DNA from: Tenacibaculum sp.
Lineage (GTDB): Bacteria > Bacteroidota > Bacteroidia > Flavobacteriales > Flavobacteriaceae
Length of the DNA: 36,230 nt
Reading direction: 5' to 3'
NCBI GenBank assembly: GCA_020629275.1
Contig: JAHDDQ010000030.1
Coordinates: 1-36,230 of the forward strand
The notes under the pieces are model-generated. The model ran no database searches and had not been told where the DNA came from. It saw nothing but the letters and a program-made list of their open reading frames with translations. This document shows, piece after piece, positions 16,626 to 25,561 of this stretch. Made by a program: the position numbers and the translations under genes. The stretch's first letter is position 1; each line of letters begins with the position of its first letter.

Positions 16626-18454
16626 TGAAGTATTTCAAAAGAATTTTAAAGTATGCTCTTCCTTACAAGAAGTATGCTTTCCTAAATATTTTTTTTAACA
16701 TATTATACGCTATTTTTTCTGCGTTATCTTTTATCGTTATTATGCCTTTACTTCAAGTGATTTTCGATAAAGAAAATGCTCAGAAAGTAGTTAAGCCCAC
16801 TTATGAAGGTATTTCTAAACTAAATGATTATGTAAACCAGAGTCTTAACTATTATGTTTCTGAAATGGTGCAAACTAACCCTTCAAAAACACTAATGATA
16901 GTAATAGGTTTAGTCGTATTTACTTTTATGCTCAAAAATTTATTTGGATACTTAGGTTTCTATTTTATAACATTTTTAAAAAATGGAGTACTTAAAGATT
17001 TACGGAATGATTTATATGACAAAACAGTGTCTTTACCGATTTCTTATTTTTCAGAAAAAAGAAAAGGTGACGTTATGTCAAGAATTAGTAATGACGTAAT
17101 AGAAGTCCACTACTCTTTCCTATCTATTTTAGAATTAATATTCAGAGATCCTTTAATGATTATAGTTACTATAATTTTTATGCTAACTATAAGTGTAAAA
17201 TTAACTCTATTCGTCTTTGTTTTTGTTCCTGTAGCTGGCTTTATAATCAATGTTGTAGGAAAAAACTTGAAGAAAACTTCTGATAAAGTTCAACAAGAAC
17301 AAGGCTTCTTTCTTTCCATTTTAGATGAAACATTAAATGGTTTAAAAGTGATTAAAGGATTTACTGCTGAGAAACTTTTTAATGGTAAATTTCAAACATC
17401 TACTAGTCGCTTTGAAAAACTTCAAAATAAACTTATGATAAAAACACAGTTAGCTGGTCCTATTAGCGAGATATTAGGAATTATGGTTTTCTGTGTTTTA
17501 ATTTGGTATGGCGGACATTTAGTATTGGTAGACAAATCTATAGAAGGAACGGCCTTAATAGGTTTTTTAGGTCTTGCTTTCAATATAATGACTCCAGCTA
17601 AATCAATTTCTAAAGCGAGTTACACTATAAAAAAAGGAAATGCCGCGGCAGAAAGAATTCTAGAAATTCTTGAAACAGAGAACGAATTAAAAGACGTTCC
17701 TAATGCTATCAATAAAACTGTTTTTAATAGCAAAATTGAATTTAAAAACATTTCGTTTAAATATCAAGATGATTATGTACTAGAAAATTTTTCTCTAATA
17801 ATACCCAAAGGTAAATCTGTGGCTTTAGTTGGTCAATCAGGTAGCGGAAAATCTACTTTGGCAAACCTTATTACTCGTTTTTACGACGTTACTAAAGGAG
17901 AGATTTTAATAGATGATGTAAACATCAAAGAAATTTCTAAAGATTCGTTACTAAAATTAATGGGAATAGTAACTCAAGATTCCATTTTATTTAATGATTC
18001 TGTTGGAGAAAACATAAAAATTGGTGATCAGAATGCTAATGATAATGAGGTTCTTAAGGCTTCAAAAATAGCCAATGCATATGAGTTTATTAAAGAATTA
18101 CCAAAGCAATTTGACACTAATATTGGAGATAGTGGTAATAAACTTTCTGGTGGTCAAAAACAAAGGTTATCGATAGCAAGGGCTGTTTTGAAAAATCCTC
18201 CTATAATGATTTTAGATGAAGCTACTTCTGCTTTAGATTCTGAATCTGAAAAATTAGTTCAAGCAGCGTTGGAGAATATGATGCAGAACAGAACTTCTAT
18301 GATTATTGCGCATCGATTATCTACAATTCAAAATGCAGACAACATTGTTGTATTACATAGAGGAAAAATAGTTGAACAGGGTAAACATGATGAATTGTTA
18401 GCTAAAAATGGAGAATATTATAAATTAGTTTCAATGCAGCACATAGATTCATGA
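16625..18454 (+). CDS. MsbA-like ABC transporter, fused permease and ATPase
   Basis: A 609-residue half-transporter that would work as a homodimer. The N-terminal half carries about six membrane helices (for example FLNIFFNILYAIFSALSFIV, LMIVIGLVVFTFMLKNLFGY, LMIIVTIIFMLTISVKLTLF) and the C-terminal half an ATPase: Walker A GQSGSGKST, Q-loop VTQDSILFND, signature LSGGQKQRLSIARA, Walker B IMILDEATSALD and H-loop IIAHRLSTI. This is the lipid A flippase / multidrug exporter class. The flanking glycosyltransferases make a lipid-linked-glycan or lipid A substrate more likely than a drug. It begins one base inside the mutase stop codon and overlaps the GT4 gene by 4 bases (ATGA). Confidence 0.9.
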   Translation: MKYFKRILKYALPYKKYAFLNIFFNILYAIFSALSFIVIMPLLQVIFDKENAQKVVKPTYEGISKLNDYVNQSLNYYVSEMVQTNPSKTLMIVIGLVVFTFMLKNLFGYLGFYFITFLKNGVLKDLRNDLYDKTVSLPISYFSEKRKGDVMSRISNDVIEVHYSFLSILELIFRDPLMIIVTIIFMLTISVKLTLFVFVFVPVAGFIINVVGKNLKKTSDKVQQEQGFFLSILDETLNGLKVIKGFTAEKLFNGKFQTSTSRFEKLQNKLMIKTQLAGPISEILGIMVFCVLIWYGGHLVLVDKSIEGTALIGFLGLAFNIMTPAKSISKASYTIKKGNAAAERILEILETENELKDVPNAINKTVFNSKIEFKNISFKYQDDYVLENFSLIIPKGKSVALVGQSGSGKSTLANLITRFYDVTKGEILIDDVNIKEISKDSLLKLMGIVTQDSILFNDSVGENIKIGDQNANDNEVLKASKIANAYEFIKELPKQFDTNIGDSGNKLSGGQKQRLSIARAVLKNPPIMILDEATSALDSESEKLVQAALENMMQNRTSMIIAHRLSTIQNADNIVVLHRGKIVEQGKHDELLAKNGEYYKLVSMQHIDS

Positions 18455-19464
18455 AAGAGCTTATCATATTTAATGTGATTTATAAATGGAAGTATTTGCT
18501 TGCTATTTTGAGATCTAAATTTACTAAAACCAATGAGAAATCTGGTATTGATAAATTAGTTTATGTTGCACGAGAAGCTGATAAAAACTGGATTTTTGGT
18601 ACTAAAGTTAGAAAGTTATCTAAATTTTCAACTCTAAATGCTATTCCTTACTTCCACCCCAAGTTGAGAAACCTACCTAATGCCGACGGATACTACTTTA
18701 TTTATCCTCATTACTTTTGTAGGGCCATACGACATAATCCTCAAATTTTAAATAAAAAAAATATTGTAATGTTCACACATGCACATTACACTACATCATA
18801 TTCTAAAACTCATATTGCTTGGTGTTTGAACTTAGCAGATAAAGTGATATGCTTGAACTCTCAGGTAAAAAAAGATTTAATCAATATTGGTATTAAATCC
18901 AATAAACTTGAAGTTATACATATTGCTTCAGATCCTAATTTCTTTTATGCTCATGATAGAAACTCAGGTGATGTTGGTTTCTGCTCAAATTTTGGAGAAC
19001 GTAAAAATCCAGAATTAGTTTATCAAATTATTAAGCATATGCCTGAAAAACATTTTCATATTTTTGGGAAAAATTGGGAAAAATTTGAGAAATTTAACCT
19101 TTTAAATAATTTTTCAAATTTCACATACCATAATAATAAAGCATACACCGAATTTCCTAAACTATATTCTAACATAGATACTTTCGTTTCTCCATCTATT
19201 CTTGAAGGTGGTCCGGTACCTGTGTTAGAGGCAATGTTATCAAATTGTGTTCCTGTTGCATCAAAAACAGGCTTTTGTCCAGATATTATTGACCACGGAG
19301 ATAACGGTTATCTTTTTGAAATAGATGCAGATTATAAGGAAGTAATTTCTTTGATAAAAAAGGCTGACTTACTGAAAACTAATATTAGAGAAACTGCTCT
19401 ACCATATTCTTGGGAGAATTGTTCTAAAAAGATCGACAATTTATTCTTGAGCCTTCAATCCTAA
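18451..19464 (+). CDS. GT-B family 4-like glycosyltransferase
   Basis: A 337-residue cytoplasmic glycosyltransferase. The C-terminal half is a normal donor-binding domain with the E-x7-E type motif in SILEGGPVPVLEAMLSNCVPVASKTG and a preceding VGFCSNFGERKNPELVYQII start. The N-terminal acceptor half is less typical (LNAIPYFHPKLRNLPNADGYYFIYPHYF; MFTHAHYTTSYSKTHIAW). Overlap of 4 bases (ATGA) with the ABC transporter suggests coupled translation and a shared pathway. Its last 24 bases overlap the 3' end of the convergent CCA-type gene. Acceptor and sugar are unknown. Confidence 0.85.
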   Translation: MKELIIFNVIYKWKYLLAILRSKFTKTNEKSGIDKLVYVAREADKNWIFGTKVRKLSKFSTLNAIPYFHPKLRNLPNADGYYFIYPHYFCRAIRHNPQILNKKNIVMFTHAHYTTSYSKTHIAWCLNLADKVICLNSQVKKDLINIGIKSNKLEVIHIASDPNFFYAHDRNSGDVGFCSNFGERKNPELVYQIIKHMPEKHFHIFGKNWEKFEKFNLLNNFSNFTYHNNKAYTEFPKLYSNIDTFVSPSILEGGPVPVLEAMLSNCVPVASKTGFCPDIIDHGDNGYLFEIDADYKEVISLIKKADLLKTNIRETALPYSWENCSKKIDNLFLSLQS

Positions 19465-20865
19465 AGCATTACCTTTTTTAAGCATAAAATTATATGAAGC
19501 TTCTCTTTCATTAGGTATTACACCTTCTAAAATGGCTTCTTTTATAGCCTCTTTTATTGTACCTATCTCTCTACAAGGTTTTAAATTAAATGCTTTCATA
19601 ATTTCTTCACCTGTAATTGGTGGCTGAAAATTACGAACTTTATCACGTTCCTCTACTTCTTTAATTTTTTCTCGAACAATTTCAAAATTCTTATGATAAC
19701 GTTTAAATTTTTTAGGATTTTTAGTTGTGATATCAGCTTCACACAGTGTCATTAAACTATCAATGTCCTCACCAGTATCAAAGACCAAACGCCTAACTGC
19801 AGAATCGGTTACTGAAGACGCTAAAACTATAGGTCTCGAGCTTAATAATACCATTTTCTGCACGAATTTCATTTTATTGTTCAAAGGCATTTTAAGTCTT
19901 TTAAACAGTTTGTATACCATTTTAGACCCTACAAACTCATGAGAATGAAACGTCCACCCAATTTTTTTATCAAATCTTTTAGTTGGCGCTTTACCTATAT
20001 CGTGTAATAAAGCAGCCCAACGTAACCAAACATCGTCTGTGTGCTTAGCTATGTTATCTACGACCTCCAGTGTATGATAAAAATTATCTTTATGCCCCTG
20101 CCCATCTACTTCTTCCACTCCTTTTAAAGCAATTAATTCAGGCATAATTTTTTCTAGCAAACCTGTTTTTTCTAACAATATAAAACCTAAAGAAGGTTTT
20201 GATGCAGCTAAAATTTTATGGAGTTCTTCTACGATTCTTTCTTTAGTAATTATTTTTATGCGTTGTACATTTCTAGAAATAGCGAGCAACGAGTTTTCTT
20301 CTATATTAAAACTCAATTGTGTTGCAAAACGAATGGCTCTCATCATTCGTAAAGGATCATCCGAGTAGGTAATATCTGGATTTAAAGGCGTTCTTATTAT
20401 TTTATTTTGTAAATCTGAAATTCCATCAAAAGGGTCTAATAAGTTTCCGAATGTAGCTTCATTTAAGCTTAATGCTAAAGCATTTATCGTAAAATCTCTA
20501 CGATTTTGATCATCTTCAAGGGTTCCAGCTTTAATTTCTGGGTTTCTACTTTCTTCTGTGTATGATTCTTTCCTTGCTCCAACAAATTCAACTTCAATAT
20601 CTTTATAACGTAACATAGCAGTACCATATGTTTTAAAGACTTGTACTTTTGGTTTTGTTGGTAGCACAGATGCCACTTTTTCAGCTAATACTATTCCGCT
20701 TCCAACAGCAACTATATCTATGTCTTTAGCAGTTCCTCTTTGTAAAATAAAATCTCTTACAAACCCACCAATTACATAACTTTTTATATTTAATTCTTCT
20801 GTAGCTTTTTTTATGTATTCGAAAATTTCAGCTTGTAACGCTTTTCTGTAATCTTGTTGTTGCAT
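19441..20865 (-). CDS. cca: CCA tRNA nucleotidyltransferase-type protein with HD domain
   Basis: A 474-residue class II polynucleotidyltransferase that would add or repair the 3' CCA end of tRNAs. N-terminal catalytic core: VIGGFVRD, then KDIDIVAVGSG with the catalytic carboxylates, and RRDFTINALAL with DPFDGISDL. The template-like neck region includes DPLRMMRAIRFATQL. A C-terminal HD phosphohydrolase domain carries HDIGKAPTKRFDK and FHSHEFVGSKMVYKL. Poly(A) polymerase I-type activity cannot be excluded by motif alone, but the HD domain favours a CCA enzyme. It is four bases downstream of tsaC, another tRNA gene, so both are probably co-transcribed. Its last 24 coding bases overlap the convergent GT4 gene. 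Confidence 0.9.
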   Translation of the reverse strand: MQQQDYRKALQAEIFEYIKKATEELNIKSYVIGGFVRDFILQRGTAKDIDIVAVGSGIVLAEKVASVLPTKPKVQVFKTYGTAMLRYKDIEVEFVGARKESYTEESRNPEIKAGTLEDDQNRRDFTINALALSLNEATFGNLLDPFDGISDLQNKIIRTPLNPDITYSDDPLRMMRAIRFATQLSFNIEENSLLAISRNVQRIKIITKERIVEELHKILAASKPSLGFILLEKTGLLEKIMPELIALKGVEEVDGQGHKDNFYHTLEVVDNIAKHTDDVWLRWAALLHDIGKAPTKRFDKKIGWTFHSHEFVGSKMVYKLFKRLKMPLNNKMKFVQKMVLLSSRPIVLASSVTDSAVRRLVFDTGEDIDSLMTLCEADITTKNPKKFKRYHKNFEIVREKIKEVEERDKVRNFQPPITGEEIMKAFNLKPCREIGTIKEAIKEAILEGVIPNEREASYNFMLKKGNALGLKAQE

Positions 20866-20869
20866 ATCC

Positions 20870-21418
20870 TTACTCTCGTATCACAACTACTTCTTCTCCT
20901 TCAATTTTCAATATCGTAGATGATTTGGTAGCTATTTCTTCTTGACGCAAATTTACTATATAATCTACGCTATCCAAAATTCCTGTTTCTATTTCTCTAA
21001 ACGATTTTGGTGTTGGGTTTCCACTAATATTAGCTGAAGTTGAAACTAACGGTTTACCTAAACGTGTTATTAACTCTTTACAAAAATCATCTTTAACAAT
21101 TCTTATAGCTAAACTATTATCTTCTTTATTAATTATGTTTTTTGCTATACCTCTAGGATTTGTGTATATTATTGTAGTTGGCTTCTGAAATCTAAATATT
21201 AGATCTTTTGCCTTGCTTGGTACATCTACATGTTCAGATAACATATCGAAAGAACTAACTAAAACGATTAAACTCTTACTTGCTTCTCTTTTTTTTATTT
21301 TATAAATGTTAGAAACCGCTTTTTCGTCAGTTGCATCACAACCTAGCCCCCATACTGTATCTGTAGGGTACAGTATTATTTCACCTTTGTTAATACTACT
21401 TAATACATCATTTATCAT
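20870..21418 (-). CDS. tsaC: L-threonylcarbamoyladenylate synthase (TsaC/YrdC/Sua5 family)
   Basis: Makes threonylcarbamoyl-AMP from threonine, bicarbonate and ATP, the first step of the t6A modification at position 37 of ANN-decoding tRNAs. The 182-residue single-domain form is TsaC-like. Recognisable parts are the N-terminal GEIILYPTDTVWGLGCDA, nucleotide-binding KIKKREASKSLIVLVSS and the C-terminal PLVSTSANISGNPTPKSFREI. It lies directly upstream of the CCA enzyme gene with a 4-base gap. The upstream terminator at 21431-21462 isolates it from the lipoprotein gene, leaving very little room for its own promoter. Confidence 0.92.
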   Translation of the reverse strand: MINDVLSSINKGEIILYPTDTVWGLGCDATDEKAVSNIYKIKKREASKSLIVLVSSFDMLSEHVDVPSKAKDLIFRFQKPTTIIYTNPRGIAKNIINKEDNSLAIRIVKDDFCKELITRLGKPLVSTSANISGNPTPKSFREIETGILDSVDYIVNLRQEEIATKSSTILKIEGEEVVVIRE

Positions 21419-21430
21419 AAATGTAAAAAT

Positions 21431-21462
21431 AAAAAAGAGGAAATTATAATTTCCTCTTTTTT
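21431..21462 (-). terminator. Intrinsic terminator after the VCBS-repeat lipoprotein gene
   Basis: The core AGAGGAAATTATAATTTCCTCT is a perfect palindrome giving an 11-bp stem, flanked by A6 and T6 runs. It ends the lipoprotein transcript just before tsaC. Confidence 0.82.
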
Positions 21463-21483
21463 ATTTTTATTTAAAACATTTAT

Positions 21484-22524
21484 TTACAGTGATGACAAAT
21501 TTAAATATATGCTTCCATTCTTGTTTACCATCATTATATCCGATTTATTATCTCCATCAAAATCTCCACTGTAATGAGTTGAATAACTTTCCCAAATGAA
21601 CTTTCCTCTTTTTCCATAACCAGAAACTATTTCATCCCATACGCCAAATCCATTATTTGAATAATCAAAGTAAATTATTCCTTTTTCATTATCAGCAACA
21701 ACAATATCTAATTTACCGTCTCCATCAAAATCTGAATTTATATATCCATTATCCGAAGAGTATGGAAGACTATAACCAGGCAACGTCTTATCCCATCCAT
21801 TTACAGAATAATCAATATATATAGTTCCTGCTTGATTTACATAAAAAATATCAGATTTTCCATCTCCATTATAATCACCCGAAAAATGAAGTCCTCCTTT
21901 GCCATAACCGTTAACGACTCTATCCCATTTACCGTAACCATTTTTTGAATAATCGAAATATAAGACTCCATTCTTATCATCACTAACAGCAATATCAAAT
22001 TTACCGTCACCATCAAAGTCTGAATTTATATATCTGTTAGAAGAATCAGATTTACTGTATCCGTTTAATATCTTATCCCATCCATTTGCTGAATAATCAA
22101 TGTATATTGTTCCAGATTTATTGACGAAAAAAATATCAGATTTTCCATCTCCATTATAATCACCTGAAAAATGTAATCCATCTTTTCCGTACCCTACTGC
22201 TGTTCTATCCCATTTACCAAAATTATTACCCGAATAGTCAAAATATAACACACCTTTTTCATTATCCGCAGTTACAATGTCTAACTTACCATCTCCATCA
22301 AAATCTGAATTAATATAACTATTTATGGTTTTTCCTTTAGAATCATCAGAACTACTGTATCCCTCCAATAAAACATCCCATACTCCTAGATTTCTAGATA
22401 ATTTTGCAGCATTTGAAATTTCTTTTTTAAGGTCAGTATCCAAATTATTTTCCAATGAATGTTCATTTTTTTCACACGAAGAAACTAATAGCGTTATCGC
22501 TATTAAACTAATTTTTTTAATCAT
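21484..22524 (-). CDS. FG-GAP/VCBS-repeat lipoprotein built from a triplicated unit
   Basis: A 346-residue lipoprotein (lipobox LLVSSC; acylated Cys near residue 17) whose body is repeated. A ~95-residue unit occurs three times, each with two calcium-binding-type loops: DFDGDG-x-[LF]DI and DYNGDGKSDI (six loops in all; the last is DFDGDNKSDI). These are the FG-GAP/VCBS loops of beta-propellers such as integrin alpha subunits and secreted lectins; six blades fit the count. No catalytic motif was recognised, so surface binding or scaffolding is the likely role. The repeats are also similar at the DNA level (near-identical segments at 21851 and 22136, 285 bases apart), pointing to recent internal duplication. 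It has its own -7 box and terminator. Confidence 0.87.
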   Translation of the reverse strand: MIKKISLIAITLLVSSCEKNEHSLENNLDTDLKKEISNAAKLSRNLGVWDVLLEGYSSSDDSKGKTINSYINSDFDGDGKLDIVTADNEKGVLYFDYSGNNFGKWDRTAVGYGKDGLHFSGDYNGDGKSDIFFVNKSGTIYIDYSANGWDKILNGYSKSDSSNRYINSDFDGDGKFDIAVSDDKNGVLYFDYSKNGYGKWDRVVNGYGKGGLHFSGDYNGDGKSDIFYVNQAGTIYIDYSVNGWDKTLPGYSLPYSSDNGYINSDFDGDGKLDIVVADNEKGIIYFDYSNNGFGVWDEIVSGYGKRGKFIWESYSTHYSGDFDGDNKSDIMMVNKNGSIYLNLSSL

Positions 22525-22552
22525 AGTAATTTTTTAATTATTAATATTGTTG

Positions 22553-22560
22553 CAAATTTA
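22553..22560 (-). promoter_or_regulatory. Candidate -7 box for the VCBS lipoprotein gene
   Basis: The minus strand reads TAAATTTG, a full TAnnTTTG match, 28 bases before the ATG at 22524. No clear -33 element is seen. Confidence 0.45.
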
Positions 22561-22584
22561 CTACAAAAATTATAGAACTTAAAA

Positions 22585-23361
22585 ATGTTTGTAAGAAAAA
22601 TAAGTGCAGCAATAATTACATATAACGAAGAATTCAATATTGCAAGAACATTGAGTAAACTAACTTGGTGTGACGAAATTGTAGTTGTTGATTCTTTTAG
22701 TTCAGATGCTACTGTTGAAATATGTAAAAGTTTTGGTGCTAAAGTTTTTCTGAAAAAATTCGAAGGATATGGGAATCAAAAACAATTTTTAGTACGGAAG
22801 TGTTCACACAACTGGATTTTATCTATTGACGCGGATGAAGTATTAAGCGATAAGTTGATTAACGAAATAAAAACTGAATTCACAAAAGACACAATACCTT
22901 ATAACGCATATTTACTTAATAGAAAACATGTTTATTTAGGAAAAGTGTTTAATTATGGTTACTTGAAAAACACTCCTATTCTAAGATTATTTCATAAAGA
23001 AAAAGCTCATTTTTCTGACAAAAAAGTTCACGAAACAGTTATCTATGAAGGGGAAAAAGGGCGTTTTAATCACTTTTTTTTACATTACACAGCGAATAAT
23101 ATTGCTCAAATAAACATTAAAAAAAACAGATATGCTACCCTTGTTTCTGAAGAGTATTTTAGAAAGGGGAAGAAAATTAATTTTATACTATTATTGTTTA
23201 AGTATCCATTAGTTTTTATCAAGGAATACTTTATTAGAGGTAATATTTTAAATGGTTATGAAGGTTATGTCTGGAGTATTTACATTTCAGAATATAGCGT
23301 GCTAAAATATTTAAAATTAATTGAAAAACGAAAAAAAGAGGATCCTTATTTATCCAATTAA
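22585..23361 (+). CDS. Family 2 glycosyltransferase, WaaE/KdtX-like
   Basis: A 258-residue GT-A enzyme of the group that extends the LPS inner core. The signature is the opening ISAAIITYNEEFNIARTLSKL with CDEIVVVDSFSSDATVEI, then the donor-binding LSIDADEVLSDKL, and the C-terminal HYTANNIAQINIKKNRYATL typical of the WaaE/KdtX family. A basic, hydrophobic C-terminal stretch (FILLLFKYPLVFIKEYFIRG) probably contacts the membrane. Its last 12 bases overlap the convergent GT4 gene (23350-24444). It is divergent from the VCBS lipoprotein. Confidence 0.87.
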   Translation: MFVRKISAAIITYNEEFNIARTLSKLTWCDEIVVVDSFSSDATVEICKSFGAKVFLKKFEGYGNQKQFLVRKCSHNWILSIDADEVLSDKLINEIKTEFTKDTIPYNAYLLNRKHVYLGKVFNYGYLKNTPILRLFHKEKAHFSDKKVHETVIYEGEKGRFNHFFLHYTANNIAQINIKKNRYATLVSEEYFRKGKKINFILLLFKYPLVFIKEYFIRGNILNGYEGYVWSIYISEYSVLKYLKLIEKRKKEDPYLSN

Positions 23362-24444
23362 ATAATTTATTACTCTTTTTTGAATCTCCCTACCGTCAAA
23401 TTCCTTCTCTATTTTATGTCTTCCTTTACTTCCCATATCTATTAACAAATTAGGATTATTATAAAAGTATTCTATCTTATCACAAAATACTTGAACATCA
23501 TTAAACTTTGTTAAGAAACCATTTATTCCGGACTCTATAAGCTGTGAATTACTACTTATGTCAAATGCAATAACTGGCTTATAGCAAAGCATGGCTTCAG
23601 CTATAACATAACCAAAACCTTCCCATCTAGAAGGCAATAAAAAAACATCTATACTATTCATAAAGTCTTTTGGTTTTTTAATAAAACCTAAAAACTTTAT
23701 TTGATTTTCTAAATTATATTTTTTGACCTTATTTTTTAGTAATTTTTCTAATTTACCATTACCTCCAATTAATATTTTAAAGTCAATATTACGTTTAATT
23801 AATTCTAAGGCTATAGCTATTAAAAATTCTTGGTTTTTTTGATAAACCATCCTGCCTAAATTTCCTAAAATTAATTTATCTCCTTTTTTATCGTATAATT
23901 GATAATCATCTTTGTCTTCAAATTCAAAAATATTGATTCCATTTGGTATTACCGTAATCTTTTCTTTTGGAAACAAATTAGCATTATTAATATTTATGGT
24001 ATCTTTAGTTGCCTCGGAGTTTGTTAAAACTTCAGTAATTACGCTTTTAAAAAAATATCTATTAATGAAAGAATTTTTTATTGGTATTGCACTACCTCTT
24101 CTATAAATAATTCTTTTCACATTATTCTTTTTGGCTGCTATGCCACCCAACTTCATATCTTCAGAAGAGTTAGTTACTACTAGCTTTACATTGTGTTTTT
24201 TATAAAATCCTATTACCCTATTAATTTTCTTCAAACTTAAATACGAGAATTTAAAAACATTAAGATATTCCAAGGGTATTTTAGTTCTGATAACCTTTTT
24301 ATAAAGCTCACTATTAGGTGAGGTTATTATTAAGACTTTATACCCTTTTTCAAAAAGAGCTGATGCCATTTCTAGATGCCATTTTTCACCTCCTCCCCAT
24401 GATTTAGTCGAATTAAAAAAGCATATTGTTTCTTTATCAGTCAT
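23350..24444 (-). CDS. Family 4 glycosyltransferase
   Basis: A 364-residue GT-B retaining glycosyltransferase, last of a four-gene minus-strand run. The acceptor domain begins FFNSTKSWGGGEKWHLEMA, with the glycine-rich loop for acceptor or donor phosphate. The donor domain has ILGNLGRMVYQKNQEFLIA and the E-x7-E motif in PSRWEGFGYVIAEAMLCYKPVIAFD. It overlaps the upstream GT4 gene by 8 bases. Probable role is adding a hexose to LPS or a capsule/exopolysaccharide repeat; the exact sugar cannot be read from the sequence. Confidence 0.88.
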   Translation of the reverse strand: MTDKETICFFNSTKSWGGGEKWHLEMASALFEKGYKVLIITSPNSELYKKVIRTKIPLEYLNVFKFSYLSLKKINRVIGFYKKHNVKLVVTNSSEDMKLGGIAAKKNNVKRIIYRRGSAIPIKNSFINRYFFKSVITEVLTNSEATKDTININNANLFPKEKITVIPNGINIFEFEDKDDYQLYDKKGDKLILGNLGRMVYQKNQEFLIAIALELIKRNIDFKILIGGNGKLEKLLKNKVKKYNLENQIKFLGFIKKPKDFMNSIDVFLLPSRWEGFGYVIAEAMLCYKPVIAFDISSNSQLIESGINGFLTKFNDVQVFCDKIEYFYNNPNLLIDMGSKGRHKIEKEFDGREIQKRVINYLIG

Positions 24445-25555
24445 TTAAAACAGATTTATAAATAGCATTTAAATTTTCTGCAATCAGCTTATCATTAAAC
24501 TTTTGTACAAATGTATACCCTTTTCGTATAGTTTCCTCTCTAAGCTCATTATTTTCTAAAAGTTCTTTGATTTTGTGCCCTAATCCTTTGTCATCAAAAG
24601 GCTCAATATAAAAAGAAGCTGGTCCGGCTGCCTCAGGAAAAACACCTCCTTTGGTTGTTATCACAGGAGTTTTTGAATATAATGCTTCAATTATCGGTAT
24701 TCCAAAACCTTCAAATATACTTGGGTATATAAATATTGTCGCTGTTTGATACAATATTGATAATTCTTTTAATGATACTCCTTCAAGAAAATGAACTCTA
24801 TCATTTAAATCATTCTCGTTGATAAATTCATTAATTTTATTGAAATATGCTGTTTTTCTTCCTACAATTACCAAATCGGTATCAACTTTTCTTATAGATT
24901 TTACTATTGTTAATGCATTTTTTCGCTCTTCAATAGTTCCTACGTTTAAAATAAAATCTTTTGGTAAATTATATTTTTGAATTAATTTTTTTCGCTCTTC
25001 TGTGGTGCTTTCTTCTTTAAAAACAGCATGACATCCTTGATAAACTACAGCTATTTTCTCTTTATCTATCTTTAGATAATCAATGATATCGTTTTTAGTT
25101 TGCTCACTTATTGCAATTATTTTATCCGCCCTTTTAGCAGCGTGCTTGAATTTGAAAAAATGTATTTTTCGATCAAAAAAAGAATATAATTTTGGGTATC
25201 TTACAAAAATTAAATCGTGAATAGTTACTACCGTTTTAATATTTTTTTTGTGGATTCCAAACGGAATTTCTCCCGACAAACCATGATAAATTTCAATATT
25301 ATCGTTCTCCAATTGCTTAAGTATTGGCTTTTGACGCCATAATGAGGATAATCTACGCCATAATAAAGTATTAGGTAGTACTTCTTCCATGTTAGAAATT
25401 AACTTTAATCTGTTAACTTTTTTTGGCTTAGTATTGTACAATACGTAACTATTATCGGGAAAATAGTTTCCCATAATTCGTATGAGATCTCTACTGTAAT
25501 TACCTAATCCTGTGGTATTGTGAAAAGCCCTCTTAGCATCAAAACCTACCTTCAT
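24437..25555 (-). CDS. Family 4 glycosyltransferase
   Basis: A 372-residue GT-B enzyme resembling mannosyl/rhamnosyl transferases of the RfaB/MtfB kind. Marks are the N-terminal VGFDAKRAFHNTTGLGNYSRDLI, TVVTIHDLIFVRYPKLYSFF, ADKIIAISEQTKNDI, LNVGTIEERKNALTIVKSI and the donor motif YPSIFEGFGIPIIEALYSKTPVITTKGG. It has the usual length, with all these motifs intact. It sits six bases after the GT2 gene and overlaps the following GT4 gene, so all four minus-strand genes are one operon. Confidence 0.9.
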   Translation of the reverse strand: MKVGFDAKRAFHNTTGLGNYSRDLIRIMGNYFPDNSYVLYNTKPKKVNRLKLISNMEEVLPNTLLWRRLSSLWRQKPILKQLENDNIEIYHGLSGEIPFGIHKKNIKTVVTIHDLIFVRYPKLYSFFDRKIHFFKFKHAAKRADKIIAISEQTKNDIIDYLKIDKEKIAVVYQGCHAVFKEESTTEERKKLIQKYNLPKDFILNVGTIEERKNALTIVKSIRKVDTDLVIVGRKTAYFNKINEFINENDLNDRVHFLEGVSLKELSILYQTATIFIYPSIFEGFGIPIIEALYSKTPVITTKGGVFPEAAGPASFYIEPFDDKGLGHKIKELLENNELREETIRKGYTFVQKFNDKLIAENLNAIYKSVLND

Positions 25556-25561
25556 ACTAAA

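Noticed and set aside
21484-22524. Regular repeats as a CRISPR-like or other non-coding array
   Set aside because: The repeats are in frame, 285 bases apart, and encode calcium-loop motifs in one intact gene.
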